This document shows, piece after piece, positions 9,792 to 19,023 of a stretch of 64,000 nucleotides of DNA. The position numbers and the translations under genes were made by a program. The DNA is from Duganella sp. SG902 (lineage in GTDB: Bacteria > Pseudomonadota > Gammaproteobacteria > Burkholderiales > Burkholderiaceae_D): contig NZ_JABMJK010000001.1 of the NCBI RefSeq assembly GCF_013376005.1, positions 434,001-498,000 of the forward strand, read 5' to 3'. Position 1 is the first letter of the stretch; each line of letters opens with the position of its first letter. The notes beneath the pieces were generated by a model. It saw only the letters and a list, made by a program, of their open reading frames with translations. It did not search any database and was not told the DNA's origin.

Positions 9792-10868
9792 TTAAACACG
9801 CAAGGCGCGCATGCCGTGCTGTGCGAGGTAGCCCAGCACCATGCCCGGCAGCGCCTGCAAAGCACCAACTTCGTGCGTCGCCCCCACCGCGATCGCCTCG
9901 CGCGGCATCCCAAACACCACGCAACTGGCCTCGTCCTGTGCAAAATTATACGCCCCGGCGCCCTTCATCTCCAGCATGCCGGCCGCGCCGTCCTTGCCCA
10001 TGCCAGTCAGGATAACACCGACTGCGTTTTTACCGGCGGCTTGCGCGGCGGAACGGAACAACACGTCGACCGAGGGACGGTGGCGGTTGACCGGCTCGGC
10101 CTGGTCGATGCGGGTCATGTAGTTGGCGCCGCTGCGGGTCAGGTACAGGTGCGAGTGGCCGGGCGCGATGTAGGCGTGGCCCGGCAGCACCCGTTCGTTG
10201 CCCTGCGCCTCCTGCACCGAGATCTTGCACAGCGAGTCCAGCCGCTTGGCGAACGAGCGCGTGAAGCCTTCCGGCATGTGCTGGGTGATCAGGATGCCGG
10301 GGCAGTCGGACGGCATCTGCATCAGGAATTCGCGGATCGCCTCGGTGCCGCCGGTGGAGGCGCCGATGATGATCAGCTTCTCCGACGACAGCAGCGGGTT
10401 GCGCAAGGCCGACAGCGGCGCCGCGCCCTGCCCCTCGGCGCCCGGCTGCGGCAGGCGGCGCGCCTGCACCCGCGCCTTGGAGGCGGCGCGGATCTTGTCG
10501 GTGATCAGGTCGGTGTACTCGCGCATGCCGGCCTGGATCGAGATTTTCGGCTTGGTGACGAAGTCCACCGCGCCCAGCTCCAGCGCGCGCATGGTGATCT
10601 CGGAGCCGCGCTCGGTCAGCGAGGACACCATCACCACCGGCATCGGCCGCAGGCGCATCAGTTTTTCCAGGAAATCGAGGCCGTCCATCTTCGGCATCTC
10701 GACGTCCAGCGTCAGCACGTCGGGATTGGTTTGCTTGATCAGTTCGCGCGCCACCAGCGGATCGGGGGCCACGCCCACCACTTCCATGTCGGGCTGCGAG
10801 TTGATGATTTCGGTCATCACGCTGCGGATCAGTGCGGAGTCGTCGCACACCAGGACTTTGATCTTCAT
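9792..10868 (-). CDS. cheB: chemotaxis protein-glutamate methylesterase/deamidase CheB
   Basis: Removes methyl groups from chemoreceptors during adaptation. The 358-residue protein has an N-terminal receiver ([11 protein letters not shown], acceptor Asp in [13 protein letters not shown]), a linker, and a C-terminal esterase with the Ser in [11 protein letters not shown], the His in [17 protein letters not shown] and the Asp in [14 protein letters not shown]. All catalytic residues are present. It lies 19 bp after cheD in the order cheR-cheD-cheB. Confidence 0.95.
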   Translation of the reverse strand: MKIKVLVCDDSALIRSVMTEIINSQPDMEVVGVAPDPLVARELIKQTNPDVLTLDVEMPKMDGLDFLEKLMRLRPMPVVMVSSLTERGSEITMRALELGAVDFVTKPKISIQAGMREYTDLITDKIRAASKARVQARRLPQPGAEGQGAAPLSALRNPLLSSEKLIIIGASTGGTEAIREFLMQMPSDCPGILITQHMPEGFTRSFAKRLDSLCKISVQEAQGNERVLPGHAYIAPGHSHLYLTRSGANYMTRIDQAEPVNRHRPSVDVLFRSAAQAAGKNAVGVILTGMGKDGAAGMLEMKGAGAYNFAQDEASCVVFGMPREAIAVGATHEVGALQALPGMVLGYLAQHGMRALRV

Positions 10869-10887
10869 AAAACTGCCTTCTTATTAT

Positions 10888-11487
10888 CTAAAACAGATCG
10901 ATCTCACCCGCCACCGGCGCCACCTTGAGGCGGCTGGCGTATTCGATCTCGCGTTTGACCAGGGTATCGTTATGGCTTTGCATCAGCTTCTTGACCAGCA
11001 CCTTGCCGGTGCGCGGGAAGAAGTAGACCTTGCGCGGATAGATGTCGTTCAAATCCTCCGCCACCACGCGGATGCGCTCCACCTTCAGGAAGTTGAGCAC
11101 AAACGCGGCGTTGCGTTCGCCGACGTTGATGGCGGTGAAGCCCTTCAGCACCGCGCCGCCGCCGAACACCTTGGCCTCCATGTTCTCGCGCTTGGCGCCG
11201 GCCTTGAGCAAGTCGTTGATCAGGATCTCCATGGCGTAGGTGCCATAGCGCGCCGAGGCCGACACCGGGCTGCCGGTGTCGCCGCCGCCGTCCGGCAGCA
11301 TGAAGTGGTTCATGCCGCCCAGGCCGGTCACGCGGTCGCGGATGCAGGCCGACACGCAGGAGCCCAGCACGGTCACGATCAACATGTCCTTGTTGGTGAA
11401 GTAGTACTCGCCCGGCAAGATCTTGGCCGCCTGGCAGTCGAACGTCCGGTCGTAATAGACGTTCGTGGCAAATTGTTCAAGGTCCAT
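10888..11487 (-). CDS. cheD: chemoreceptor glutamine deamidase CheD
   Basis: Deamidates receptor glutamines to methylatable glutamates. The 199-residue protein contains the catalytic Cys in VTVLGSCVSACIRD, the His in GGMNHFMLPD, and the GGG loop in KVFGGGAVL. It ends with the acidic-hydrophobic tail GEIDLF, which resembles the tail GDIELF of the CheZ-like protein in the same operon. It is placed between cheR (9 bp) and cheB (19 bp), as in many Burkholderiales. Confidence 0.93.
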   Translation of the reverse strand: MDLEQFATNVYYDRTFDCQAAKILPGEYYFTNKDMLIVTVLGSCVSACIRDRVTGLGGMNHFMLPDGGGDTGSPVSASARYGTYAMEILINDLLKAGAKRENMEAKVFGGGAVLKGFTAINVGERNAAFVLNFLKVERIRVVAEDLNDIYPRKVYFFPRTGKVLVKKLMQSHNDTLVKREIEYASRLKVAPVAGEIDLF

Positions 11488-11496
11488 GTTTTATTC

Positions 11497-12360
11497 TCAT
11501 GTGCGTTGCGGTGCTTTGCGGGCCGCGGCGCCGTCGTCCAGTTCATAGACGGTCTTGCCGCGCAGTTTCAACGACTCCGAGACATACAGGAAGTTCTCCG
11601 AGTGCCCCGCGAACAGCAGCGCATCCGGTTTCATCAACGGTACAAAACGGGACAGGATCTTGCGCTGGGTCGCCTTGTCGAAGTAGATCATGACGTTCCG
11701 GCAAAAGATCGCGTCGAACTGGCCGCTGATCGGCCAGCTGTCGGCAAGCAGATTCAACTGCTTGAACGTGATCATATTACGCAATTCCGGGCGCACGCGG
11801 GCCATGCCTTCACGGTCGCCCTTGCCCTTCAGGAAGAAGCGGCGCTGGCGCTCGGGCAGCATCTTGTCCAGCCGGTCCATGGTGTAGACGCCGTTGGCGG
11901 CGTGGGCCAGCACGTTGGTGTCGATGTCGGTGGCGATGATCTGGCAGTTCGGCGTCAGCGTGTTGAAGGCCTCGCACACGGTCATGGCGATCGAATACGG
12001 TTCCTCGCCGGTGGAACTGGCGGAGCACCAGATGGTCAGCGGCTCGCGCTTGCCCTTGATGTGCTCGGCCAGCAGCGGGAAATGGTGGGCTTCGCGGAAG
12101 AACGAGGTCAGGTTGGTGGTGAGGGCGTTGGTGAACGATTCCCACTCCTCGCCCAGGCGCCCGGCCTCCAGGTCATCCAGGTACTTGGAGAAGGAGTCGA
12201 TGCCGGTGGCGCGCAGGCGGCGCGCCAGGCGGCTGTACACCATTTCCTGCTTGCTGTCGGCCAGCGAAATGCCGGCCCGCTTGTAGATCAGGCCGCGCAC
12301 ACGCTCGAAATCCCTGGCGTTGAAGTCAAATTCCTTGACCGTATCTTTTGATTGCGGCAT
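11497..12360 (-). CDS. cheR: chemotaxis protein methyltransferase CheR
   Basis: Methylates receptor glutamates with S-adenosylmethionine. The 287-residue protein has the N-terminal all-helical domain (FERVRGLIYKRAGISLADSK), the SAM-binding segment WCSASSTGEEPYSIAM, and FCRNVMIYFDKATQ near the active site. It follows the MCP gene after a 94-bp gap that holds a palindromic repeat. The MCP carries a C-terminal WEEF pentapeptide-like tail, the usual docking site for CheR. Confidence 0.94.
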   Translation of the reverse strand: MPQSKDTVKEFDFNARDFERVRGLIYKRAGISLADSKQEMVYSRLARRLRATGIDSFSKYLDDLEAGRLGEEWESFTNALTTNLTSFFREAHHFPLLAEHIKGKREPLTIWCSASSTGEEPYSIAMTVCEAFNTLTPNCQIIATDIDTNVLAHAANGVYTMDRLDKMLPERQRRFFLKGKGDREGMARVRPELRNMITFKQLNLLADSWPISGQFDAIFCRNVMIYFDKATQRKILSRFVPLMKPDALLFAGHSENFLYVSESLKLRGKTVYELDDGAAARKAPQRT

Positions 12361-12384
12361 ATGTTAAATCCTTTTTGATACCCA

Positions 12385-12449
12385 CGTCATTCCCGCGCAG
12401 GCGGGAATCCATGCTGAGTATGGGCTCCCGCCCGCGCGGGAGCGACGGT
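12385..12449. repeat. REP doublet (REPIN-like) between the MCP gene and cheR
   Basis: Two small hairpins stand side by side. The first is ATTCCCGC-GCAG-GCGGGAAT (12389-12408); the second is GCTCCCGC-CCGC-GCGGGAGC (12424-12443). The left half (CGTCATTCCCGCGCAGGCGG) is the approximate reverse complement of the right half, so the whole is an inverted pair of REP-like units. A single unit with the same stem and GCAG loop recurs at 27157-27176. It fills most of the 94-bp MCP-cheR gap. Confidence 0.75.
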
Positions 12450-12454
12450 AACGC

Positions 12455-14173
12455 TTAAAACTCTTCCCACTCGTCGCCGCCCGATGGCGCGGCGGCTTTC
12501 TTCGGTGCGGCGGCCGGCTTCGGACGCGGCGCGGCGATCGCCGGGGCTGGCGCGGGCGCCGGGGCCGGCGCTGGCGCGGCCACCACCTCGCGGCGCGGCG
12601 CCGGCGCGGCACGGCGCGTGCCTTCATCGTGCGACAGCTTGAAGATGCTGACCGCCTGCGACAGCAGCTCGGCCTGCTCCTGCATGCTTTCGGCCGCCGC
12701 CGCGGCCTGCTCCACCAGCGCCGCGTTCTGCTGGGTCATCTCGTCCATCTGCGAGATGGCCTGGTTGACTTCCTCGATGCCGTTGCTCTGCTCCTGGGTG
12801 GCGGCGGTGATCTCGCCCATGATGTCGGCCACCTGGCGGATCGAGGTCACGATCAGGTCCATGGTTTGGCCGGCCTCGTCCACCAGCTTGCTGCCGGCGT
12901 CGACCTTCTCGACCGAATCGCTGATCAGCTCCTTGATTTCCTTGGCGGCGCCGGCCGAGCGCTGGGCCAGGTTGCGCACCTCGGACGCCACCACCGCGAA
13001 GCCGCGGCCCTGCTCGCCGGCGCGGGCCGCCTCCACCGCCGCGTTCAGCGCCAGGATGTTGGTCTGGAAGGCGATCCCGTCGATCACCGAGATGATGTCG
13101 GCGATCTTGCGCGAGGACTCGGTGATCGAGCCCATGGTCTGCACCACCTGCGACACCACGCTGCCGCCCTTCTCCGCCACCGACGAGGCCGAGACGGCCA
13201 GCTGGTTGGCCTGGCGCGCGTTGTCGGCGTTCTGCTTGACGGTGCTGGTCAGTTCCTCCATCGACGAGGCGGTCTCCTCCAGCGAGCTGGCCTGCGACTC
13301 GGTGCGGGCCGACAGGTCGGCGTTGCCGGAGGCGATCTCCTGCGAGGCGGTCGAGATCAGCTCGGTGCCGGTGCGCACGTCGCCCACCGTCTTGGCCAGG
13401 CTTTCATTCATGTCCTTGAGCGCCTGCAGCAGCTCGCTGGTCTCATCCTTGCCCTCGACATACACCTGCGAGGTCAGCTCGCCCGAGGCCACCTTCTGCG
13501 CCACGCTCACCGCGCCCGACAGCGGGACGGTGATCGAGCGGGTGATCACGGTGGCGCACACCACGCCCAGCGCCACCGCCACGCCGCCCAGCACAAACAA
13601 GACCACCATCAGGCTGCGGTCGGCGGCCACCGAGCCATCCATCACTTCCTTGGCGTTGGCCTGCTGCATGTCGACCAGCTTGTTGATCAGGGCCAGGGTC
13701 TGGACGTTGAGCGGGTCGATGCGCCCGGCAATCACCTTGGCGCCGCCCTCGCTGTTGAACGCCAGGATCTGGCCGATGGCCTCCTTGAAGGCGGCATCGG
13801 TGTCCTTCTCCAGCGCCGCCAGGTCGGCCAGCACCTTCTTCTCCGCGTCCTCCAGGCCGTCCGCCTTCAGATCACTCAAGGCCTTGTCGTAGCGCGCGCG
13901 CTGCTCCTTGACCTTTTGCTCTTCCTTCTGCATCAGGCTGACGTCCGACTGCAAACCGATATTGCGCATGGCGATCCCGGTTTCCAGCATGGCGCTTTTC
14001 ATGATGCCGGCGTGCAGGTTCTTGGCCGTCGTCGTGGCCAGGCCGGCGGTCAGCTTGCTCTTGTTGCTGTAATTCAGGTAGTTGGTCATCAGGACCATGG
14101 CCACCAGAATCAGCAAAATGATGCCGAAGCCGATGCGTAACCGGGCGCCGATTTTGAAGTCGCGTAAGTTCAT
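12455..14173 (-). CDS. methyl-accepting chemotaxis protein
   Basis: A 572-residue chemoreceptor. A first membrane helix lies at about residues 13-33 and a second at about 190-212, with a four-helix-bundle type periplasmic domain of about 155 residues between them ([19 protein letters not shown]). A HAMP domain and the long signalling coiled coil follow, with the hairpin tip [20 protein letters not shown]. After the signalling domain comes an Ala/Pro-rich flexible linker of about 40 residues that ends in DEWEEF, a CheR/CheB docking pentapeptide. The ligand is unknown. It is in the main chemotaxis operon between cheW and cheR. Confidence 0.93.
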   Translation of the reverse strand: MNLRDFKIGARLRIGFGIILLILVAMVLMTNYLNYSNKSKLTAGLATTTAKNLHAGIMKSAMLETGIAMRNIGLQSDVSLMQKEEQKVKEQRARYDKALSDLKADGLEDAEKKVLADLAALEKDTDAAFKEAIGQILAFNSEGGAKVIAGRIDPLNVQTLALINKLVDMQQANAKEVMDGSVAADRSLMVVLFVLGGVAVALGVVCATVITRSITVPLSGAVSVAQKVASGELTSQVYVEGKDETSELLQALKDMNESLAKTVGDVRTGTELISTASQEIASGNADLSARTESQASSLEETASSMEELTSTVKQNADNARQANQLAVSASSVAEKGGSVVSQVVQTMGSITESSRKIADIISVIDGIAFQTNILALNAAVEAARAGEQGRGFAVVASEVRNLAQRSAGAAKEIKELISDSVEKVDAGSKLVDEAGQTMDLIVTSIRQVADIMGEITAATQEQSNGIEEVNQAISQMDEMTQQNAALVEQAAAAAESMQEQAELLSQAVSIFKLSHDEGTRRAAPAPRREVVAAPAPAPAPAPAPAIAAPRPKPAAAPKKAAAPSGGDEWEEF

Positions 14174-14294
14174 GTGAATCTCCCCTCTGTCTATGCTTAT
14201 GTCGTGATGTGGCGGCGCGTCCTTCTTTTTGGGACGCGTCCGGAGTGCTGCGGCCGGCGCGGGGTCATGGCGCCGGCGGGGGTGGACGTGCCGC

Positions 14295-14786
14295 TCAGGC
14301 CGCCAATTGTTCCATCAGGCCCATTTCCGGGCTGGACATCAGTTTGTCGATGTTCACCAGGATCAGCATGCGCTCGTCGATGGTGCCCAGGCCGATCATG
14401 TAATCGCTGCTGAAGGCGGTGCCCATCTCCGGCGCCGGCTTGACCTGCTCCGGGGTCAACGTGGTGACGTCCGACACCGAGTCCACCACCATGCCGACGA
14501 TGCGGCCATTGATGTTGAGGATGATGACCACGGTGAACTGGTCGTACACGGGCGAGCCCAGGTTGAACTTGATGCGCATGTCGACCACCGGGATGATGAT
14601 GCCGCGCAGGTTGATCACCCCCTTGATGAACTCGGGCGCGTTGGCGATGCGGGTGACCGCCTCGTAGCCGCGGATTTCCTGCACCTTGAGGATGTCGATG
14701 CCGTACTCTTCCGAACCCAGCTTGAAGGCCAGGTATTCGTGGCCGGCGATGTCGTTGGCTTGCGCCGTGGTTTGTGCGTCTGCCAT
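14295..14786 (-). CDS. cheW: chemotaxis coupling protein CheW
   Basis: Couples chemoreceptors to the CheA kinase. The 163-residue SH3-like protein has [24 protein letters not shown], then [19 protein letters not shown] and [13 protein letters not shown], matching CheW throughout. It starts 9 bp after cheA. A 121-bp gap to the MCP gene contains a short hairpin (GCGTCC at 14217-14222 pairing with GGACGC at 14231-14236) but no clear terminator. Confidence 0.95.
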   Translation of the reverse strand: MADAQTTAQANDIAGHEYLAFKLGSEEYGIDILKVQEIRGYEAVTRIANAPEFIKGVINLRGIIIPVVDMRIKFNLGSPVYDQFTVVIILNINGRIVGMVVDSVSDVTTLTPEQVKPAPEMGTAFSSDYMIGLGTIDERMLILVNIDKLMSSPEMGLMEQLAA

Positions 14787-14795
14787 GTTGGCCCC

Positions 14796-16982
14796 CTATG
14801 AAGAAAAAATCGACTCGTCCGCCAGTTGACGCGACGAACGTATCAGCGCGGCGACATCCAGGATCAGCGACACGCCGCCGTCGCCCAGGATGGTGGCGCC
14901 GGAAATGCCCGCCACCTTGCGGTAATTGGACTCCAGGTTCTTGACCACCACCTGCTGCTGGCCGACCAGGTCGTCCACGAACAGGCCGGCCTTGCGGCCG
15001 TCGGTCTCGACGATGATCACGATGCCCTTGCACGGGTCGGTGAAGCGCGGCGCGATGTCGAACATCTGGTACAGCGGCACCAGCGGCAGGTACTCGCCGC
15101 GCACCTTGATCACGCGGCCCTTGCCGCTGATTTCCTTGACGTCTTCCGGCACCGGCTGCAGCGACTCGATCACGAAGCCCAGCGGCAGGATGTAGATTTC
15201 ATCGCCCACGCGGATCGACATGCCGTCCAGGATCGCCAGCGTCAGCGGCAGCGAGATCGAGATGGTGGTGCCGAAGCCCTTGGCCGAGCGGATGTCGACC
15301 ACCCCGCCCATGGCCTCGATGTTGCGCTTGACCACGTCCATGCCCACCCCGCGGCCGGACACGTCGGTCACGGTCTCGGCGGTGGAGAAGCCGGGCGCGA
15401 AGATCAGTTGCCAGACCTCGGCGTCGCTCATGTTGTCGCTCAGCGGCAAGCCGTTCTGCTGGGCCTTGGCGAGGATTTTCTCGCGGTTCAGGCCGCCGCC
15501 ATCGTCCGACACCTCGATGATGATGTTGCCGCCCTGGTGGGAGGCCGACAGGAACAGGCGGCCGGCGTCGCTCTTGCCGGCGGCGCGCCGCACCTCGGGC
15601 ATCTCGATGCCGTGGTCGATGGAGTTGCGCACCAAATGGGTCAGCGGGTCGACGATGCGCTCGATCAGGCCCTTGTCCAGCTCGGTGGCGGCGCCGTTGG
15701 TGATGAAGTCGACCTTCTTGCCCAGCTTGTGCGCCAGGTCGCGCACCATGCGCGGGAAGCGCGAGAACACGAAGTCCATCGGCATCATGCGGATCGACAT
15801 CACCGCTTCCTGCAGGTCGCGGGTGTTGCGGGTCAGCTGGCTGACGCTGTTGAGCAGGCGCTGGTGCACCATCGGGTCCAGCGTGTCGACGCGCTGCTCG
15901 ATCATCGCCTGCGTGATGACCAGCTCGCCCACCAGGTTGATCAGCTGGTCGACCTTCTCGATCGAGACGCGGATCGAGGACGACTCGGCGCCGGCGGCCG
16001 GCGCCTTCTCCTTTTCCTTTTCTTCCTTTTTAACGACTTTCTTTTCCTCTTCCGCCGGCGGCGCCTCAAGCACGATGCCGGCGGCCGCGCGGATCTGCTC
16101 CACCGGCTGGAAGAAGCCATAGCCCTGCGCGTCCTCGGCGGCGGCGCTGGCGTTGGCGCGGATTTCGTCGAGCGGCTGGAAGAAGCCATAGCCGTCGCCG
16201 GCGTTGGCCGGCTTGAGCTCGGCCACGTCGAAGAAACCGTAACCGAGTTCGTTCTCGACCTTGTCGCGCGCGGCCTTCTCCAGCTGCGCCTGGCCGTCGC
16301 TCAGGGCCGGCAGCTCGCTGATCTTCATGTCGTCCGGATTCAGCACGAACGAGCAGATGGCGATGATGTCGTCCAGGCTCTCGTGGGTGGTGACCACCAT
16401 GGCGTTGCGGTCCTTGTCCAGCGGGGTGATGGCGACGTGGCCCATCAGGCCCAGCTCGTCGCCGAGCGCCTGCACCTCGCGGTGCTGCATGGCCGGCAGC
16501 TCCAGCCGGTAGCGGCGCCCGCCGCTGTGGTCGACCACCTTGGCGTCGGCGCTGGTGAAGGCCGGCGCCACCGGCGCCAGCGCCGTCACCGGCACGTCCT
16601 GCGCCAGCGACTGCAGCATCATGCGCACATTGGCCACGGCGTCCTGGTCGACCTCGCTGCCGAGGCGGTGGCCGTCCAGCTGCATCTTGAGGATGTCCTT
16701 GGCGGCCAGGAAGGCGTCCACGTGCTCGGCGGTGAGCGCCATCTCGCCCTTGCGGATGCGGTCCAGCAGGGTTTCCAGCACGTGGGTGACCTCGGTCATG
16801 TCGGTCACGCCGAAGGTGGAGGCGCCGCCCTTGACGGAATGGGCGGTGCGGAAGATCGCGTTCAGATCCTCGGCGTCGGGCGCGTCGACGTTGACGGCCA
16901 GCAGCAGCCGCTCCATTTCAGCCAGCAGTTCCTCGGCCTCATCGAAAAAGACCTGGTAAAACTGGCTTATATCGATGGTCAT
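14796..16982 (-). CDS. cheA: chemotaxis histidine kinase CheA
   Basis: The sensor kinase that passes receptor signals to CheY and CheB. Domains of the 728-residue protein: HPt with the phosphorylated His48 in RTAHSVKGGASTFG; a P2-like region at about 155-225; a linker with three copies of GYGFF (247-251, 264-268, 287-291), the last two in the longer repeat GYGFFQP-x(4)-IRA; a Lys/Glu-rich stretch at about 311-327; a dimerisation domain (IRVSIEKVDQLINLVGELVI); the ATPase with LVRNSIDHGIE, DDGGGLN and GRGVGMDVV; and a CheW-like C-terminal domain. All kinase boxes are intact. The GYGFF motifs may be short recruitment peptides; this is inferred. Confidence 0.95.
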   Translation of the reverse strand: MTIDISQFYQVFFDEAEELLAEMERLLLAVNVDAPDAEDLNAIFRTAHSVKGGASTFGVTDMTEVTHVLETLLDRIRKGEMALTAEHVDAFLAAKDILKMQLDGHRLGSEVDQDAVANVRMMLQSLAQDVPVTALAPVAPAFTSADAKVVDHSGGRRYRLELPAMQHREVQALGDELGLMGHVAITPLDKDRNAMVVTTHESLDDIIAICSFVLNPDDMKISELPALSDGQAQLEKAARDKVENELGYGFFDVAELKPANAGDGYGFFQPLDEIRANASAAAEDAQGYGFFQPVEQIRAAAGIVLEAPPAEEEKKVVKKEEKEKEKAPAAGAESSSIRVSIEKVDQLINLVGELVITQAMIEQRVDTLDPMVHQRLLNSVSQLTRNTRDLQEAVMSIRMMPMDFVFSRFPRMVRDLAHKLGKKVDFITNGAATELDKGLIERIVDPLTHLVRNSIDHGIEMPEVRRAAGKSDAGRLFLSASHQGGNIIIEVSDDGGGLNREKILAKAQQNGLPLSDNMSDAEVWQLIFAPGFSTAETVTDVSGRGVGMDVVKRNIEAMGGVVDIRSAKGFGTTISISLPLTLAILDGMSIRVGDEIYILPLGFVIESLQPVPEDVKEISGKGRVIKVRGEYLPLVPLYQMFDIAPRFTDPCKGIVIIVETDGRKAGLFVDDLVGQQQVVVKNLESNYRKVAGISGATILGDGGVSLILDVAALIRSSRQLADESIFSS

Positions 16983-17030
16983 GGTGATACTCCGTTACGT
17001 TCGCTTTGCATCATTGCATGCGCTTTCTTA

Positions 17031-17396
17031 TCAGCCGATGACCTTTTTGACGACCTCGATAAGCCGCTGGGGATCGAAGGGCTTGACCAGCCAGCCGTTG
17101 GCGCCGGCGGCGCGGCCCTTGGCTTTCATCTCGTCGGACGATTCGGTGGTCAGCATCAGGATGGGGGTCTTGGCGTAGCTGGGCAGCTCGCGCAGGAGTT
17201 TGATGAGTTCCAGGCCATCCATGCGCGGCATGTTCTGGTCGGTCAGCACCATGTCGACGTTCTGCAGCTTGGCTTTTTCCAGGCCGTCCTGGCCGTCCAC
17301 GGCCTCCACCACCTGGTAACCGGCGGCCTTCAGGCTGAATGCCACCATCTGGCGCAGGGAGCTGGAGTCATCAACTGCAAGTATAGTCTTAGCCAT
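17031..17396 (-). CDS. CheY-like single-domain response regulator
   Basis: A 121-residue receiver with ILAVDDSSSLRQMV, the acceptor Asp in MVLTDQNMPRMDGL, Thr in MLTTESSDE and Lys in WLVKPFDPQRL. It differs clearly from the CheY at 9279-9668 and belongs to the receiver type often found just in front of cheA in betaproteobacteria. It could act as a phosphate sink or have its own target. It lies 48 bp before cheA and 37 bp after the CheZ-like gene. Confidence 0.9.
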   Translation of the reverse strand: MAKTILAVDDSSSLRQMVAFSLKAAGYQVVEAVDGQDGLEKAKLQNVDMVLTDQNMPRMDGLELIKLLRELPSYAKTPILMLTTESSDEMKAKGRAAGANGWLVKPFDPQRLIEVVKKVIG

Positions 17397-17433
17397 CTTA
17401 TTTTCTCACTCAGTAAATCAATGTATGTAGTTA

Positions 17434-17982
17434 TTAGAACAGCTCGATGTCGCCGCTCTCCAGGTGTTGCTGACTGACCGCCTTGCGCAACACGCTGCGC
17501 AGCTCCAGGCTCTGGATGGCCAGCGCCATGCTGACCTTGCCCAGCAGCTCGACGATCTGCTCGTTGTCGCTCTCGGGCAGCATTTCCGCGCCGTGGGCGC
17601 CCAGCGTGCCGAGGAATTCGCGCAAGCCGGTCACCCGCTTCAGGGTCCGATCCAGCAGCTGGCTGGTCATGTCCTGGAATTGCAGGCTGGTGATGGCGGC
17701 GTTGACGTAATTGCCGACCTGCCCCTGCAGCGCCTCCAGCTGGGCGCGCTGCTCGGGCGTGGCGGTGCCGCCGTCCAGCAGCAGCTGGATGGTGGCCTGC
17801 TCCGCCTCCACCGTCTTGTGGATGGCCATGAAGTTGTAGGACAGCTTTTCAATCGCCTCCTCCAGCAGCAGGCCGGTCTGGATCAGGTCGGTCTCGACTT
17901 CGGTCAGGTGCCGGCGACCGTGGTCAGACACGCCGGACAGCAGGCGCTTGACGTGGGAACCCAGAATTTTTTTTCTCGTCAT
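17434..17982 (-). CDS. CheZ-like chemotaxis protein, probable CheY-P phosphatase
   Basis: A 182-residue, all-helical, coiled-coil-rich protein between motB and a cheY-like gene. The segment SLQFQDMTSQLLDR (residues 99-112) aligns with the E. coli CheZ active-site helix (FQDLTGQ). The Asp and Gln of the D-x3-Q pair, which are the catalytic residues in CheZ, are present as Asp104 and Gln108. It ends in SGDIELF, comparable to the acidic-hydrophobic C-terminal CheY-binding tail of CheZ. No other CheZ candidate lies in the window, and cheY at 9279 lacks the usual cheZ neighbour. The phosphatase role is inferred from these residues and the context. Confidence 0.72.
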   Translation of the reverse strand: MTRKKILGSHVKRLLSGVSDHGRRHLTEVETDLIQTGLLLEEAIEKLSYNFMAIHKTVEAEQATIQLLLDGGTATPEQRAQLEALQGQVGNYVNAAITSLQFQDMTSQLLDRTLKRVTGLREFLGTLGAHGAEMLPESDNEQIVELLGKVSMALAIQSLELRSVLRKAVSQQHLESGDIELF

Positions 17983-18020
17983 AACAGTCTCGTTTTACTT
18001 CACTTCCGCTTTTACCTGCG

Positions 18021-18986
18021 TTATTTCCGTACCGGCGGTCCGGCCGGCGCGAGCCGCTCCGGCAACGGCGCCCCGGCGGCGGCGGCGGCGGCGGCGGCCT
18101 CCTCGGCCCCGACCTCGATCTGGCGGCCGTCGCGCAGCACGCTTTCCTCGGCGCGCCTGTTCATCACCACGATGCTGATGCGGCGGTTGATCGGGTTGAA
18201 CGGGTCGGCCTTGTCGAGGTTGACGGCCGAGGCCAGCCCGACCACCCGCAACACCTTGGAATCCTGCATGCCGCCGACGATCAGCTCGCGGCGCGAGGCG
18301 TTGGCGCGGTCGGCCGACAATTCCCAGTTGCTGTAGCCGGTCTCGCTCATGTACGGCGTGGAATCGGTGTGGCCGGACAGGCTGATGCGGTTGGGCACGT
18401 CGTTCAGCACGAAGCCGATCTCGTGCAGGATGTCCTTGGTGTACGGCTGCAGCTCGGCCTTGGCCAGCGCGAACATCGGGCGGTTCTGCTCGTCCACGAT
18501 CTGGATCCGAAGGCCGTCGTTGGTGATGTCCAGCAGCAGCTGCTCCTTGTACTTCTTGAGCAGCGGGTTGGCGTCGATCTTGTTCTCGATCTTTTCCTTG
18601 AGCGCCTTCAGGCGCTGGTTCTCTTCCGCTTCCAGCGCGGCCTTGGCGGCGGTCAGGTTAAAGGTTTTCTTGACGGCGGGGTCGTCGCTGGCCTTGACCT
18701 GGCCGTCGGTGCGGGTCAGGTCCTTGCCGCCGCCCTTGATGACGGACGAGCTGTCGCCGCTGCCGGAGCCGCCCGACATGGCCACCTTGAGCGGCGTCTT
18801 GAAGTATTCGGAAATGCCGTTGAGGTCGCCCTTGGTGGTGGAGCCGAGCAGCCACATCAGCAGGAAGAAGGCCATCATCGCCGTCACGAAGTCGGCGTAC
18901 GCGATCTTCCAGGCGCCGCCGTGGTGACCACCGCCGCCCTTCTTGATGCGCTTCACGATGATAGGCCGCAAGCCCTCTTCAGCCAT
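18021..18986 (-). CDS. motB: flagellar motor stator protein MotB
   Basis: Anchors the stator to peptidoglycan. The 321-residue protein has a short basic N-terminus with a His/Gly-rich run, one membrane helix at about 28-48 (FVTAMMAFFLLMWLLGS) preceded by YADFVTAMM with the proton-carrying Asp, a linker, and an OmpA-like peptidoglycan-binding domain (ISLSGHTDSTPY, NWELSADRANASRR, NPINRRISIVV). The tail is Ala-rich. It lies 37 bp after motA in the standard pair. Confidence 0.95.
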   Translation of the reverse strand: MAEEGLRPIIVKRIKKGGGGHHGGAWKIAYADFVTAMMAFFLLMWLLGSTTKGDLNGISEYFKTPLKVAMSGGSGSGDSSSVIKGGGKDLTRTDGQVKASDDPAVKKTFNLTAAKAALEAEENQRLKALKEKIENKIDANPLLKKYKEQLLLDITNDGLRIQIVDEQNRPMFALAKAELQPYTKDILHEIGFVLNDVPNRISLSGHTDSTPYMSETGYSNWELSADRANASRRELIVGGMQDSKVLRVVGLASAVNLDKADPFNPINRRISIVVMNRRAEESVLRDGRQIEVGAEEAAAAAAAAGAPLPERLAPAGPPVRK

Positions 18987-19023
18987 GATTCTTCCTTAAC
19001 ATAGTGACCGTGACCAGCATGGC

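Noticed and set aside
10198..12351. A 717-codon plus-strand open frame across cheB, cheD and cheR
   Set aside because: It is antisense to three certain genes and has shadow-type composition.
14826..17477. An 880-codon open frame antisense to cheA
   Set aside because: It is a shadow of GC-rich cheA codons, rich in His, Arg and Gln, with no recognisable domain. cheA on the other strand is certain.
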